From the NCBI GenBank assembly GCA_023391695.1, contig JAEWAK010000011.1:15629-79628 (forward strand): a stretch of DNA of 64,000 nt, in the 5' to 3' direction. A program made the position numbers and the translations under genes. The notes beneath the pieces are model-generated. The model worked only from the letters and a program-made list of their open reading frames with translations. It searched no databases and had not been told where the DNA came from. The stretch comes from Bacillota bacterium (GTDB lineage: Bacteria > Bacillota > Clostridia > Lachnospirales > Lachnospiraceae). Shown here piece by piece: positions 1 to 7,927 of this stretch. Each line of letters opens with the position of its first letter. The stretch's first letter is position 1.

Positions 1-460
1 TGATATTCGGGGGTTTTATGCAGTGGGAGAGGCCTGCGGCGGAGTACATGGAGCCTGCCGCTGTGCGGGAAATGCTGCAAGCCAGGCAACATTGTCGGGC
101 TTCCTTTGTGCTGAGGCAATAATTCGTAACGGTATTCCGGCAGCTGAGAATAAAGAATATCCGGCAGAATATCATAAGTGCCGGGAAATCTATGACAGAT
201 ATGTCCCTGAAATCAAAGAGATTGCGGTGAAAGCCTTAGGTATCTACCGCAGAGGCGAAACCCTTATACAGGCTAAAGAAACCATAGATCAGATGCTGGC
301 ATCGGAGGATATAGATAAAGATACTCTTACAAAGCAAATTGTAAAATCCATAGACCTGATGGCAGGTGCGGCCCTTAACAGAAAGGAAAGCCGTGGAACC
401 CACATGCGTCTGGATTATCCTGATACCGTGACAGAGTATGAGAAAGAATTTACTGTATGA
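1..460 (+). CDS. FAD-dependent fumarate reductase/succinate dehydrogenase-type flavoprotein, C-terminal end (partial)
   Basis: The gene enters from the left edge; its frame is open from base 2, giving 152 visible residues. The stretch AVGEACGGVHGACRCAGNA is the C-terminal FAD-binding signature of the fumarate reductase / aspartate oxidase flavoprotein family, in which the conserved Gly-Gly-x-His-Gly loop contacts the flavin. A helical tail follows, as in the C-terminal capping domain of the family. An internal ATG at 23 is inside the motif and is not the true start. The substrate cannot be told from this fragment. It lies 98 bp upstream of the SDR gene on the same strand, so they may be co-transcribed. 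Family call is firm; the specific reaction is unknown. Confidence 0.8.
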   Translation, partial: DIRGFYAVGEACGGVHGACRCAGNAASQATLSGFLCAEAIIRNGIPAAENKEYPAEYHKCREIYDRYVPEIKEIAVKALGIYRRGETLIQAKETIDQMLASEDIDKDTLTKQIVKSIDLMAGAALNRKESRGTHMRLDYPDTVTEYEKEFTV

Positions 461-558
461 TTAAAGGCAGCTGCAATATAGTCCGATAAGATCATCAGAT
501 CGGATCCGCAGTGTAAACAAGACCGTTTTGCATTTGCCGAAATAGGAAGGAGTATTCC

Positions 559-1302
559 ATGTTAAGAGGGAGAACAGCAATTATAACCGGAGCCAGCAAG
601 GGAATTGGCAGGCAGATTGCCCTGGAATTGTCAAAGCAGGGAGCGGATGTGATTATTAACGGAAACAATCAGGAATCACTGGAGAAGCTAAAAGACGAGA
701 TCGAACCCCAGGGAACCAGGTGCAAAATTGTACCGGGAGATATCTCCCTCTTTGAAACGTCTGTAAAATTAGCAGGAACCTGTATGGATATGTATGGGAA
801 AATTGATATCCTGGTTAATAATGCCGGTATTAACAGCCGTATCCCATTTCTGGAATTATCTATAAAAGATTGGAGCCGTATGCTGGAGGTTAATTTAAAC
901 GGGACTTTCTATGCCTGTAAATGTGTACTGCCCTATATGATTAAACAAAAAAGCGGCAGTATTATTAACATATCTTCGACGGCAGGTAAGACTGCCCATG
1001 CCAATGCTTCCGTCTGCTATGGAGCCTCCAAGGCAGCGGTGAATTCCCTGACACAGAAATTAGCCTATGATATGGCCGGGTATAACATCAGGGTTAATGG
1101 AGTATGTCCCGGTCCGATCCTTACGGATATGTCGGAGCAGTGGACAAAGGAGTACTGCAGGGAGGTTGAAAAAAAGATACCGCTTAAGCATGCCGGCGAA
1201 GCAAAAAATGTAGCCGATACAGTGGTTTTCCTTGCGTCGGATATGGCAGCATTTATAACAGGGGAAACCATTAACGTAAATGGCGGCAGCTATATGAATT
1301 AA
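559..1302 (+). CDS. Short-chain dehydrogenase/reductase (FabG-like)
   Basis: A classical SDR of 247 residues, the usual length. The N-terminal TGASKGIG motif binds NAD(P), NNAG stabilises the central sheet, and the catalytic Ser (ISSTAG) and Tyr-x3-Lys (YGASK) are present. The C-terminus ends with the common GETINVNGG tail. The family reduces or oxidises keto/hydroxyl groups; similar proteins are called 3-oxoacyl-ACP reductase or gluconate 5-dehydrogenase. The ATG at 559 has a strong ribosome site (GGAAGGAG). It follows the flavoprotein gene and is convergent with motB, from which it is separated by a symmetrical terminator. Substrate not predictable. Confidence 0.92.
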   Translation: MLRGRTAIITGASKGIGRQIALELSKQGADVIINGNNQESLEKLKDEIEPQGTRCKIVPGDISLFETSVKLAGTCMDMYGKIDILVNNAGINSRIPFLELSIKDWSRMLEVNLNGTFYACKCVLPYMIKQKSGSIINISSTAGKTAHANASVCYGASKAAVNSLTQKLAYDMAGYNIRVNGVCPGPILTDMSEQWTKEYCREVEKKIPLKHAGEAKNVADTVVFLASDMAAFITGETINVNGGSYMN

Positions 1303-1362
1303 ATATGGTTACTGATAAGCCTTACGGTTTCTTAGTAACATTTTACGCACAGCATGCAGTTC

Positions 1363-1415
1363 GATAAGAAAAGACAGAACCGGTAGTTTAAACCAAGATT
1401 CTGTCTTTTCTTATC
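1363..1415. terminator. Bidirectional intrinsic terminator between SDR gene and motB
   Basis: A perfect 17-bp inverted repeat: GATAAGAAAAGACAGAA at 1363-1379 pairs with its complement at 1399-1415, with a 19-nt loop. The arms begin A-rich and end T-rich, so either strand gives a hairpin followed by U-rich RNA. It sits between two convergent genes. Confidence 0.85.
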
Positions 1416-1426
1416 CTGACTGTTTT

Positions 1427-2206
1427 CTATTCGCCCGCTGCTTCAATAAAGAAGTCCACCCGCCTGTTTTTTGCTCTTCCTGTTTTGGTATCGTTATCAG
1501 CAACAGGATAGAATTCACTGTAGCCGACGGCAGAAAATTTCTCCGGCTCAAATTCAGATATCTCCAAAAGCCGTCTCAGAACATTAACAGCCCGGCTGGT
1601 AGATAGTTCCCAGTTACTGTCATACTTGCTGGTGTTGATTGGATGGTCATCGGTATGTCCCTCTATCCGTATTATTTTAATTGAGTCGTCATACACGGTC
1701 AGTATATCTGAAATCCGGTTAAGCAACGGTTCCGCAGTGGGATTGATATCAGCTTTGCCTGACTCGAAAAAAACGGAAGCCGCCACACGTAACAGAATCT
1801 CTTTATTACCTTTCTTCGTTACGCTCAGCTGATCAGAAAGTCCGGCCTCATCAATATAAGCTTTTATGTACTCGTAGAGGTTATTAAAGCTTTCCTCGTC
1901 ATGCAGCGTGCTTTCCTGGTCAGACAGTATGCTTTCCTGATCAGGCAGGACGCCCTCCTGCCCTGGCAATACACTGCTATGGTCGGGCAATATAGTTGAT
2001 TCGGCAGCAACGGCTATTACATTCTGCCCGCTCGCAGACTTGGACTTGGATGCTTCGGCCGCTTGACTCATCATGGCGAATGAAAACAGAATTACGAATA
2101 TCGCAAGCAAGTCTGTCATCAGGTCGCTGTAACTATCCTGCCAGTTTGCTTCGTCCCCATCTTCATCTTCATCGCCTAATCTTCCAAATTTACCTCTGCT
2201 GTTCAT
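1427..2206 (-). CDS. motB: Flagellar motor protein MotB (OmpA-type C-terminus)
   Basis: Stator subunit that anchors the MotAB proton (or sodium) channel to peptidoglycan. It has 259 residues: an acidic N-terminus, one membrane segment at about 27-48, a linker, and an OmpA/MotB peptidoglycan-binding domain from about 120 (EGHTDDHPIN, then NWELSTSRA and NRRVDFFI). The sequence YSDLMTD just before the membrane segment contains the Asp expected for ion binding in MotB. The linker holds five tandem heptads (residues 72-106) of the form x-L-P-D-Q-E-S. The start ATG overlaps the motA stop by 4 bp, so translation is coupled. No other flagellar gene is in view. Confidence 0.93.
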   Translation of the reverse strand: MNSRGKFGRLGDEDEDGDEANWQDSYSDLMTDLLAIFVILFSFAMMSQAAEASKSKSASGQNVIAVAAESTILPDHSSVLPGQEGVLPDQESILSDQESTLHDEESFNNLYEYIKAYIDEAGLSDQLSVTKKGNKEILLRVAASVFFESGKADINPTAEPLLNRISDILTVYDDSIKIIRIEGHTDDHPINTSKYDSNWELSTSRAVNVLRRLLEISEFEPEKFSAVGYSEFYPVADNDTKTGRAKNRRVDFFIEAAGE

Positions 2207-3024
2207 AGTTGATTAGCCATCTCCTTCGCTTTAAATGTATCGCCCTGCTCCTGTTCCTCTGCTGCATCCAGGTCTAAATTTGCATAGGCCGATAATTCTT
2301 CTTTTATCAGTTTTGGATTCTTTCCCTGCTGTATGGAAGCAAGTCCCTCAATCAACAATTCTCTTCTTGATTCTTCTTCTTTATTCATGATCTTCAGCCT
2401 TTTAGCCAGCGGAGAAAAGATTATATAAGCTATGAAAGCCCCGTAAAAAGAGGATACCAGCTCAAGTGCCATCATAGGTCCCAGAGCAGTCGGATCTTCT
2501 AAGTTATTTAACATGGGTATAAGACCTACATAGGTTCCAAGGAGACCTAAGGCCGGTGCTGTAGCTGCTAACATATCTAACATGGAAGCACCTTTCTGGT
2601 GTCTTTGTTTCATGAAGTAGGTTGAACCCTCCAATAAATTTCTGAGCTGCTCCTCGTCTGCGCCATCCACGATAAGACGCATTCCTCTCCTGATGAATTC
2701 GTCCTCGGTATACTGATCTATATAATCTTCAAGAGCCAGTATGCCCTCTTTTCTTGATATTTCAGCGAACTTTACTAAAGTGACGATATCTTCTTTTAAA
2801 TCAAATTCATCTCTTTTAAAAGCCCTTTTTACAACTGAACCGAAAGTTTTTAGCCTTTGGGGAGGAAAAGCTATTATAAAAGATCCAAGTGTACCGCCAA
2901 ATATGATAAATGCCGAGGGTAAATTCCAGAATAAAACCGGTTCTCCAGTTACTATGATTGAACCAACTACAAAGGATACACCTATTAGCAGTCCGATCCA
3001 TGTTGTGCTTTTTAATTTTGACAA
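2203..3024 (-). CDS. motA: Flagellar motor protein MotA
   Basis: Stator subunit of 273 residues with four membrane segments (about 7-25, 33-52, 145-170, 180-203) and the large cytoplasmic loop that contacts the rotor. The segment GTYVGLIPMLNNLEDP and the following helix are typical of the MotA/TolQ/ExbB family. The start is a TTG at 3024 preceded by AGGAGG at 8 nt; no better ATG fits. Together with motB it forms a two-gene operon read leftward. A SigD-like promoter lies about 155 bp upstream. Confidence 0.93.
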   Translation of the reverse strand: MSKLKSTTWIGLLIGVSFVVGSIIVTGEPVLFWNLPSAFIIFGGTLGSFIIAFPPQRLKTFGSVVKRAFKRDEFDLKEDIVTLVKFAEISRKEGILALEDYIDQYTEDEFIRRGMRLIVDGADEEQLRNLLEGSTYFMKQRHQKGASMLDMLAATAPALGLLGTYVGLIPMLNNLEDPTALGPMMALELVSSFYGAFIAYIIFSPLAKRLKIMNKEEESRRELLIEGLASIQQGKNPKLIKEELSAYANLDLDAAEEQEQGDTFKAKEMANQL

Positions 3025-3178
3025 TGTGAAAACCTCCTATTTAGTCGCAGCTTTTGTACTCATGACAGTCCTTTGGCAATACAAAAGAACACTTTACCGT
3101 CATTTCCACTATTACATAATTTTACATATGAAAAAACCAAAAATTTGACTTTGGACTTTTGCATATAATACAGGATGT

Positions 3179-3205
3179 ATATCGGCTGTTTTGGTAATTG
3201 GGTTA
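3179..3205 (-). promoter_or_regulatory. SigD (sigma-28)-like promoter for motAB
   Basis: Read on the minus strand, TAAC (3205-3202), a 15-nt spacer and GCCGATAT (3186-3179) fit the flagellar sigma-D consensus TAAA-N15-GCCGATAA with one mismatch in each box. It points at motA, whose start is about 155 nt downstream. Seen directly; function inferred from the consensus and from the gene it faces. Confidence 0.6.
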
Positions 3206-3291
3206 ACACTTTTTTTTCAAAATAATTAATTTTTATTGGTAAATAGGACAGAAATACTATTACAAACTTCGGAATCCCGGTTTTATACTAT

Positions 3292-4263
3292 TTAATTCCA
3301 CCGGGAATGTTCATAGACCTTAGGATTGGCTACGTGGGGCCATTGTTTTCCCCGGAGGATGGCAGCACATCCTTCGGCACACATTACGGCCATATTGACA
3401 ACGGCTTCCCTTGTTTGGGCGGCACTGTGGGGAGAGAGGATAAGATTTTTGGCCGTAAAGAAGATATGGTCTTCTTTCGGCGGTTCTTTCACGAATACAT
3501 CCGTTGCGGCACCTGCTATGATATCCTGGTTCAAAGCTTCGACCAGGTCTTCTTCCCGGATGATTCCGCCGCGGGCACAGTTGATGATAACAGAAGAGGG
3601 TTTCATCAGTTTTAAATGTTCCAGACGGATCATGCCTGCAGTTTCAGGGGTCAGGGGTGTGTGGACGGTAACGGCATCGGAGGTAAACAGCACCTCTTCC
3701 ATGGAGCGGCAGCAGCGGATTCCCATTTTTGCCATGTCTTCTTCTGTATATGCAGGGTCATAGGCACATACGTTCATACCGATTGACCGGGCAAGCTTCG
3801 CTACACGCTTGCCAATGTCACCGGTTCCCAGGATTCCAAGAGTCCTGTTATGAAGCTCAAAAGCCTTTCCGGAACTGCGGATTGCGAAATTGCCTTTCAC
3901 GGTTTCATTATGAGCTTCTACCAGGTTGTTGGCCAGGGCAAAAAGCATGGCAATGGTATGTTCGGCTACCGCATCCGCATTCGCGCCTGGAGTAATGACC
4001 ACAGGGATTCCCCGCTCTGTTGCCGCTTCAATATCCACACTGTCGTAGCCCACACCGGTTCGTCCGATTACTTCCAGGTTTTTTGCCCCCTCGATTTCTT
4101 CCCGGTTTAAATGGGCAATACGGACAATCATGCAATTGGCTTTCTGTACTTCCTCCATATATTCGCTGGGATTGGGATTATCCGCTACATAGATACTGCC
4201 TTCTTTTTCCATTATTTCGTATCCCTCTTTGCACAGAGGCTGTGTCATAACTATATGTTTCAT
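3292..4263 (-). CDS. D-2-hydroxyacid dehydrogenase (phosphoglycerate dehydrogenase family)
   Basis: NAD-dependent oxidoreductase of 323 residues interconverting a 2-keto acid and a D-2-hydroxy acid. The Rossmann motif GILGTGDIG is at 143-151. The catalytic Arg (NCARGGII), Glu (VFVKEPP) and His (LSPHSAAQT) of the family are all present. It lacks the C-terminal ACT domain of full serine-pathway SerA, so a catabolic hydroxyacid role is more likely than serine synthesis. It is the third gene of a leftward operon after the AraC regulator and the LarA-domain gene. The 135-bp gap before it carries a pseudoknot-forming element. Confidence 0.88.
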   Translation of the reverse strand: MKHIVMTQPLCKEGYEIMEKEGSIYVADNPNPSEYMEEVQKANCMIVRIAHLNREEIEGAKNLEVIGRTGVGYDSVDIEAATERGIPVVITPGANADAVAEHTIAMLFALANNLVEAHNETVKGNFAIRSSGKAFELHNRTLGILGTGDIGKRVAKLARSIGMNVCAYDPAYTEEDMAKMGIRCCRSMEEVLFTSDAVTVHTPLTPETAGMIRLEHLKLMKPSSVIINCARGGIIREEDLVEALNQDIIAGAATDVFVKEPPKEDHIFFTAKNLILSPHSAAQTREAVVNMAVMCAEGCAAILRGKQWPHVANPKVYEHSRWN

Positions 4264-4278
4264 TACTAAACCCTTTGT

Positions 4279-4375
4279 ATATCACATCGGCCTGCCCATG
4301 TGATATTGCCACAAAAATCAAGTTGAAAGAATCAATATGTGGCTTTCCTTTCTTCCTTTTATTTTCCTTCAACCT
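4279..4375 (-). ncRNA. Candidate intercistronic pseudoknot RNA element, copy C
   Basis: On the minus strand AGGTTGAAGGAA (4375-4364) pairs with TTCTTTCAACTT (4331-4320) using two G-U pairs. The loop contains AGCCACA (4344-4338), which can pair with TGTGGC in 4313-4308, giving an H-type pseudoknot. A further hairpin, ATATCACAT / ATGTGATAT (4306-4279), follows at once. The same order recurs at 21964-22056 and in part at 43509-43576. It lies between the LarA-domain gene and the hydroxyacid dehydrogenase, ending 15 nt before the latter's start. Structure is inferred from complementarity only; the RNA class is unknown to me. Confidence 0.55.
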
Positions 4376-4398
4376 TTACTTCTGTCCTGATTCGTATC

Positions 4399-5712
4399 CT
4401 ATTGATTCCATAAGCTAAGGCTGCCTTCTTTATCAAAAGCAAGCGGTTTACAGCTGCTATCTGCGGTAAGGCCCGGAATGTCCTTTATCTTATCCAGATA
4501 AGCCCTGGAAAGATAGATTTCATCCAGGGAAAGAGTATTCCGGATGAGTACGATCCTTGGATTTTTATTATCAATTTCGTTACAGGTTTTAATGGCTGCC
4601 CGGATAGCCATTTCATCATTTTTCAGGACCATAGCCAGTTTAACAGGTAAAAAGACTGTTGATGTCAGGGCATTGGGATAAGTCTCCATAAAATTCATTT
4701 TATTAAAAAAGCGCAGGGTAGTAGTATCTGCCTGTCCGATACCCAGACCGTTGCCGTGGGATTCCTTGGAAAGGTCAAGCACAACGGTTCTTTGCTTTTG
4801 GATACCCCCTGAGCCGTAAGGAGTCGACCAGGTTCCGGTGATGTTAGGGTCCATGCCGCTGCCGGAGAAATTCTTTCCGATTTCCTTTACAATTAGTACA
4901 TCTGTCTCGTCTACCAGTATTCCGGGCATCAGTGAAAAGGCATATTTTAAAAGTTCCGGTTCCTGGAGTGGAATCTCTTCATTTTTCATGACCGCGATCC
5001 GGTTGGTCTCATCAAAGGCATTTTCTATAGCTGCCACGGCAAAAAGAACATTGGTATGGGTTCGGACATAATTGCCAAAGAGCGGGATTCTGGTCTTAAA
5101 GTATTTAAAGCCGTCATTATGCATATTGTCAGCGCCCTTTTGTTTGCCAAGACCGATGCACAGCATTTTGGTTATGCCCGATTCATAAGGGCCTCTGAAA
5201 GCACTGTGGGGTTTAATGCGGTTTACGGCTACGATTCCGTCAGCCCGGGCAGCATGCTTATCAATGTGGACAGGCAGCACTTTTCCTTTATCTACCACAC
5301 TACCGATCTGAACGGTTTCCATGGATGAGACAATGGGGCATCCGCAGAATTCTTCCGTAATTCCATAACCTGAAAGAATTGCTTTTTGGCCTTCTGCCGT
5401 GGCTCCGCCGTGACTTCCCATGGCGGGAATGATGAAGGGCTTCGCTCCTGCTGCTTTGAGAAAACGGACCGTTTCACGAAGGATAATGTTCATATTGGCG
5501 ATACCCCGGCTGCTGCCGGTTACCGCTATGGACATACCCGGTTTAATGAGAGCTTCCAGATGTCTGGAATTCAGCTGCTTTCTGGTTTCTTCCGCCACAT
5601 CTTCTATATGTTCGCGGGAAAAGGTCTGACGGACCCGGAACATATCCGGTATGGCGGTATCTTTTAATAATCCCTCAATTACACTATAATCTTTGAAAAG
5701 TATTTGTTCCAT
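4399..5712 (-). CDS. LarA-domain (DUF2088) protein, lactate racemase-like
   Basis: A 437-residue protein whose N-terminal half resembles the LarA/DUF2088 domain: SGSHGGAT-like glycine/histidine loop (GSHGGATAEG near 102) and the AVNRIKPHSAFRGPYESG segment near 175-195. LarA itself is a nickel-pincer lactate racemase; many homologues act on other 2-hydroxy acids. The neighbour is a 2-hydroxyacid dehydrogenase, which fits racemisation then oxidation of a hydroxy acid, but no larB/C/E cofactor genes are in view. The start ATG at 5712 has AGGAGG at about 10 nt, buried in the 3' arm of a perfect 17-bp hairpin. Substrate uncertain. Confidence 0.78.
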   Translation of the reverse strand: MEQILFKDYSVIEGLLKDTAIPDMFRVRQTFSREHIEDVAEETRKQLNSRHLEALIKPGMSIAVTGSSRGIANMNIILRETVRFLKAAGAKPFIIPAMGSHGGATAEGQKAILSGYGITEEFCGCPIVSSMETVQIGSVVDKGKVLPVHIDKHAARADGIVAVNRIKPHSAFRGPYESGITKMLCIGLGKQKGADNMHNDGFKYFKTRIPLFGNYVRTHTNVLFAVAAIENAFDETNRIAVMKNEEIPLQEPELLKYAFSLMPGILVDETDVLIVKEIGKNFSGSGMDPNITGTWSTPYGSGGIQKQRTVVLDLSKESHGNGLGIGQADTTTLRFFNKMNFMETYPNALTSTVFLPVKLAMVLKNDEMAIRAAIKTCNEIDNKNPRIVLIRNTLSLDEIYLSRAYLDKIKDIPGLTADSSCKPLAFDKEGSLSLWNQ

Positions 5713-5717
5713 ATTAA

Positions 5718-5757
5718 TATCCCTCCTGGTAATATAAATATATTACCAGGAGGGATA
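5718..5757 (-). promoter_or_regulatory. Perfect hairpin enclosing the ribosome site of the LarA-domain gene
   Basis: TATCCCTCCTGGTAATA (5718-5734) and its exact complement (5741-5757) form a 17-bp stem with a 6-nt loop. In the minus-strand transcript the 3' arm contains CCAGGAGGGATA, the only ribosome site for the gene starting at 5712, and the 5' arm supplies a full anti-Shine-Dalgarno strand. It could act as a translational switch. It could equally be a DNA operator for the upstream AraC protein, or a terminator for that gene. Confidence 0.6.
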
Positions 5758-5789
5758 AATGTCTTTAACCGGATATTAGCCATATTTAC

Positions 5790-6686
5790 CTAATTCTTGG
5801 GTAGATGCGCCAGGGGAATCTCAAACTGGGAGTCGATGGCATAAGGGCTGTTTTTTGATACATTTATACCGATATCGGAATTAGCACGGTTATAATATTG
5901 TATCGGTGAGATGCCGACGGCGTTTTTAAACATACGGCTGAAGGTGTGAAGCTGTATACCAAGGAGACCGGCAATCTGGGTTATGGAATAATCCGTGGTT
6001 AACAGCAGGTCTTTGGCTCTGTCGATTCTGCGGGAGTTAATATAATTACAGGGAGAGAGGCCATAAGTACTTTTAAAGACCGTAGAAAAATAGGAAACAT
6101 TATATCCGCATAAGGAGGCCAGCACAGAAACAGAGAGTGTGTCCGCCAGATGGGCATCTATAAACTGAAGTGCGGGCTGCAGCCGGCATGATGGGACAGT
6201 ATTATCGTCAGTGGCGGCAATGGCAGGCAGTATGTCATAACTTATTTGACCGATTTTTTGATTTTTTCTGAGAATGCGGTAGACAAGGTTTGCCATCTGG
6301 GAATTTATGATTTCTTCCGCAAAAGAATCTCCCTGTATTGCCTCATGGAATATATCTTTTAATATACTTTCTTCAAACCGGTTTAGCATGGTAACTGCCG
6401 GTATTGTATCCAGCAGGCAGGACAGGTCCTCTGAACAGGAGAATTTAACATCAAAGCTTTGGAAATTATCGATACCGTAGATCGCATGGAGTGTGCCGGG
6501 GCACAGGCGAAGGAACATTCCCTTACTAACCGTAATGGAAATATCTTCAAGCTGGACCATGGCTTCTCCGCCAAGTCCATAAATACAGTGGAAGTATTTG
6601 TGGCTGTGCGGAGGAATGTACTCATCCCTGTCTTTCTTCTGTTTTACGATACGGTGAAGTTTAAGCATTTCCTTTAAGACCTCCAT
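5790..6686 (-). CDS. AraC family transcriptional regulator with N-terminal cupin sensor
   Basis: A 298-residue regulator. The N-terminal ~100 residues form a cupin-type sensor (PPHSHKYFHCIYGLGGEA, then a CPGTLHAIYG second motif). The C-terminal ~100 residues carry two helix-turn-helix motifs typical of AraC/XylS (SVSVLASLCGYNVSYFSTVFK and SITQIAGLLGIQLHTFSRMFK, near 195 and 245). It is the first gene of the leftward operon with the LarA-domain protein and hydroxyacid dehydrogenase, 77 bp upstream of the former, so it probably controls them in response to a small carboxylate or sugar acid. The ligand is not known. Confidence 0.9.
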   Translation of the reverse strand: MEVLKEMLKLHRIVKQKKDRDEYIPPHSHKYFHCIYGLGGEAMVQLEDISITVSKGMFLRLCPGTLHAIYGIDNFQSFDVKFSCSEDLSCLLDTIPAVTMLNRFEESILKDIFHEAIQGDSFAEEIINSQMANLVYRILRKNQKIGQISYDILPAIAATDDNTVPSCRLQPALQFIDAHLADTLSVSVLASLCGYNVSYFSTVFKSTYGLSPCNYINSRRIDRAKDLLLTTDYSITQIAGLLGIQLHTFSRMFKNAVGISPIQYYNRANSDIGINVSKNSPYAIDSQFEIPLAHLPKN

Positions 6687-6907
6687 AAAATCATGCTTTA
6701 TTTAAAGTATAACAAAGCATGCAATGCTTGTAAAGGCCAGATGTCTGGGTGAAGGACGTTTGCGCTGGCCTGTAACAAAGTTTTGGTGAATTTAAAATAT
6801 AAGAATATATTCTGATTTGCAGGGATTGAATTAAAATCAAAGGAGATTATATAATTAAACCGGAGGTGCCTTTGTAAGTAAATTGTAAATGTACATTTAA
6901 GTGAACC

Positions 6908-6960
6908 GTGACATTCGTCACTATTTTATGTATTGACCATCTTTTATAATTAGGTATATA
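6908..6960 (+). promoter_or_regulatory. Promoter and palindromic operator of the ABC-2 exporter operon
   Basis: TTGACC (6933-6938) and TATATA (6955-6960) are spaced 16 nt apart and lie just upstream of the exporter ATPase start. Twelve nt before the -35 box is a perfect palindrome GTGAC-ATTC-GTCAC (6908-6921), a size and symmetry typical of NarL/LuxR-type regulator sites. The operon ends in such a regulator, so feedback control is likely. Inference. Confidence 0.5.
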
Positions 6961-6982
6961 AAAATTATTGGAGGTGCATATA

Positions 6983-7927
6983 ATGATTGCATGTTTACAG
7001 GATGCAGTAAAACGTTATGGTAATATACAGGCGCTGGATCATGTAAGTTTTGATATTCATAAAGGGGAGATCCTGGGATTGCTGGGACCGAACGGTGCGG
7101 GAAAAACCACGGTTATTCATGCATTGGCCGGTCTTATCGGGATCGATTCCGGTGAAATCACATTACTGGGAGAAAGACAGTCTGTGAATAATATAAAACT
7201 AAAGAAAAATATTGGATTGGTAACTCAGGAAATAACCGTGTTTGAGGAACTTACGGCGGAGGAAAACCTGCGGTTTTTCGGCGGTTTGTACGGAGTCAAA
7301 GGCGAAGCATTGAAAAAGAGGGTTAAGGAAACACTGGACTTCGTAGGCCTTACCGAATATGCCGGGAAAGTTCCAAACACATTCTCCGGCGGCATGCAGC
7401 GCAGGCTTAATATTGCCTGTGCGCTGGTTCATGAACCCGGCTTTCTCATTCTGGATGAGCCAACGGTAGGTATCGATCCCCAGTCCCGCAGTTATATTTT
7501 GGAGTCTGTCAAACAGCTTACGAAACAGGGGACCACGGTACTGTATACTTCCCACTATATGGAGGAAGTGCAGGCAATCGCTTCCCGTATTGTGATAATG
7601 GATCAGGGGCGGGTGATCGTGTCAGGAACCCTTGAGGAACTGATCAGCCGTATCCAGCATGAAGAGACCATACGAATTACCGTAACCGTTCCTTCGGAAA
7701 CGCTTGCCGATAACTTCCGGGCGATACAGGGAGTCAAGTCGGTGGTGCAGAGCGGAGCTGATTATATTATTCTCTCCGGGGCAGGTTCCGGTAATTTAAA
7801 CCGGGTTCTGGCTGTTGCACAGCAGGGCGGCGGCGTTATCAACATTTCTGCCGAAAAGCCCACCCTGGAAGATGTATTCCTTACCCTTACCGGTAAGAAA
7901 CTTCGCGACGAGGAGGGGAATGCATGA
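6983..7927 (+). CDS. ABC-2 type exporter, ATP-binding subunit
   Basis: ATPase of a drug/lipid-type exporter, 314 residues from ATG 6983. That start is chosen because GGAGG lies at 6970-6974; an upstream in-frame TTG at 6968 overlaps this ribosome site. Walker A GPNGAGKT (35-42), signature FSGGMQR (134-140) and Walker B LILDEP (155-160) are intact, and a C-terminal accessory domain of ~80 residues follows, as in DrrA/CcmA-like exporters. The stop overlaps the first permease start by 4 bp (ATGA). The five genes from here (ATPase, two permeases, kinase, regulator) resemble Lnr/Yfi-type antibiotic-sensing exporters. Substrate unknown. Confidence 0.9.
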   Translation: MIACLQDAVKRYGNIQALDHVSFDIHKGEILGLLGPNGAGKTTVIHALAGLIGIDSGEITLLGERQSVNNIKLKKNIGLVTQEITVFEELTAEENLRFFGGLYGVKGEALKKRVKETLDFVGLTEYAGKVPNTFSGGMQRRLNIACALVHEPGFLILDEPTVGIDPQSRSYILESVKQLTKQGTTVLYTSHYMEEVQAIASRIVIMDQGRVIVSGTLEELISRIQHEETIRITVTVPSETLADNFRAIQGVKSVVQSGADYIILSGAGSGNLNRVLAVAQQGGGVINISAEKPTLEDVFLTLTGKKLRDEEGNA

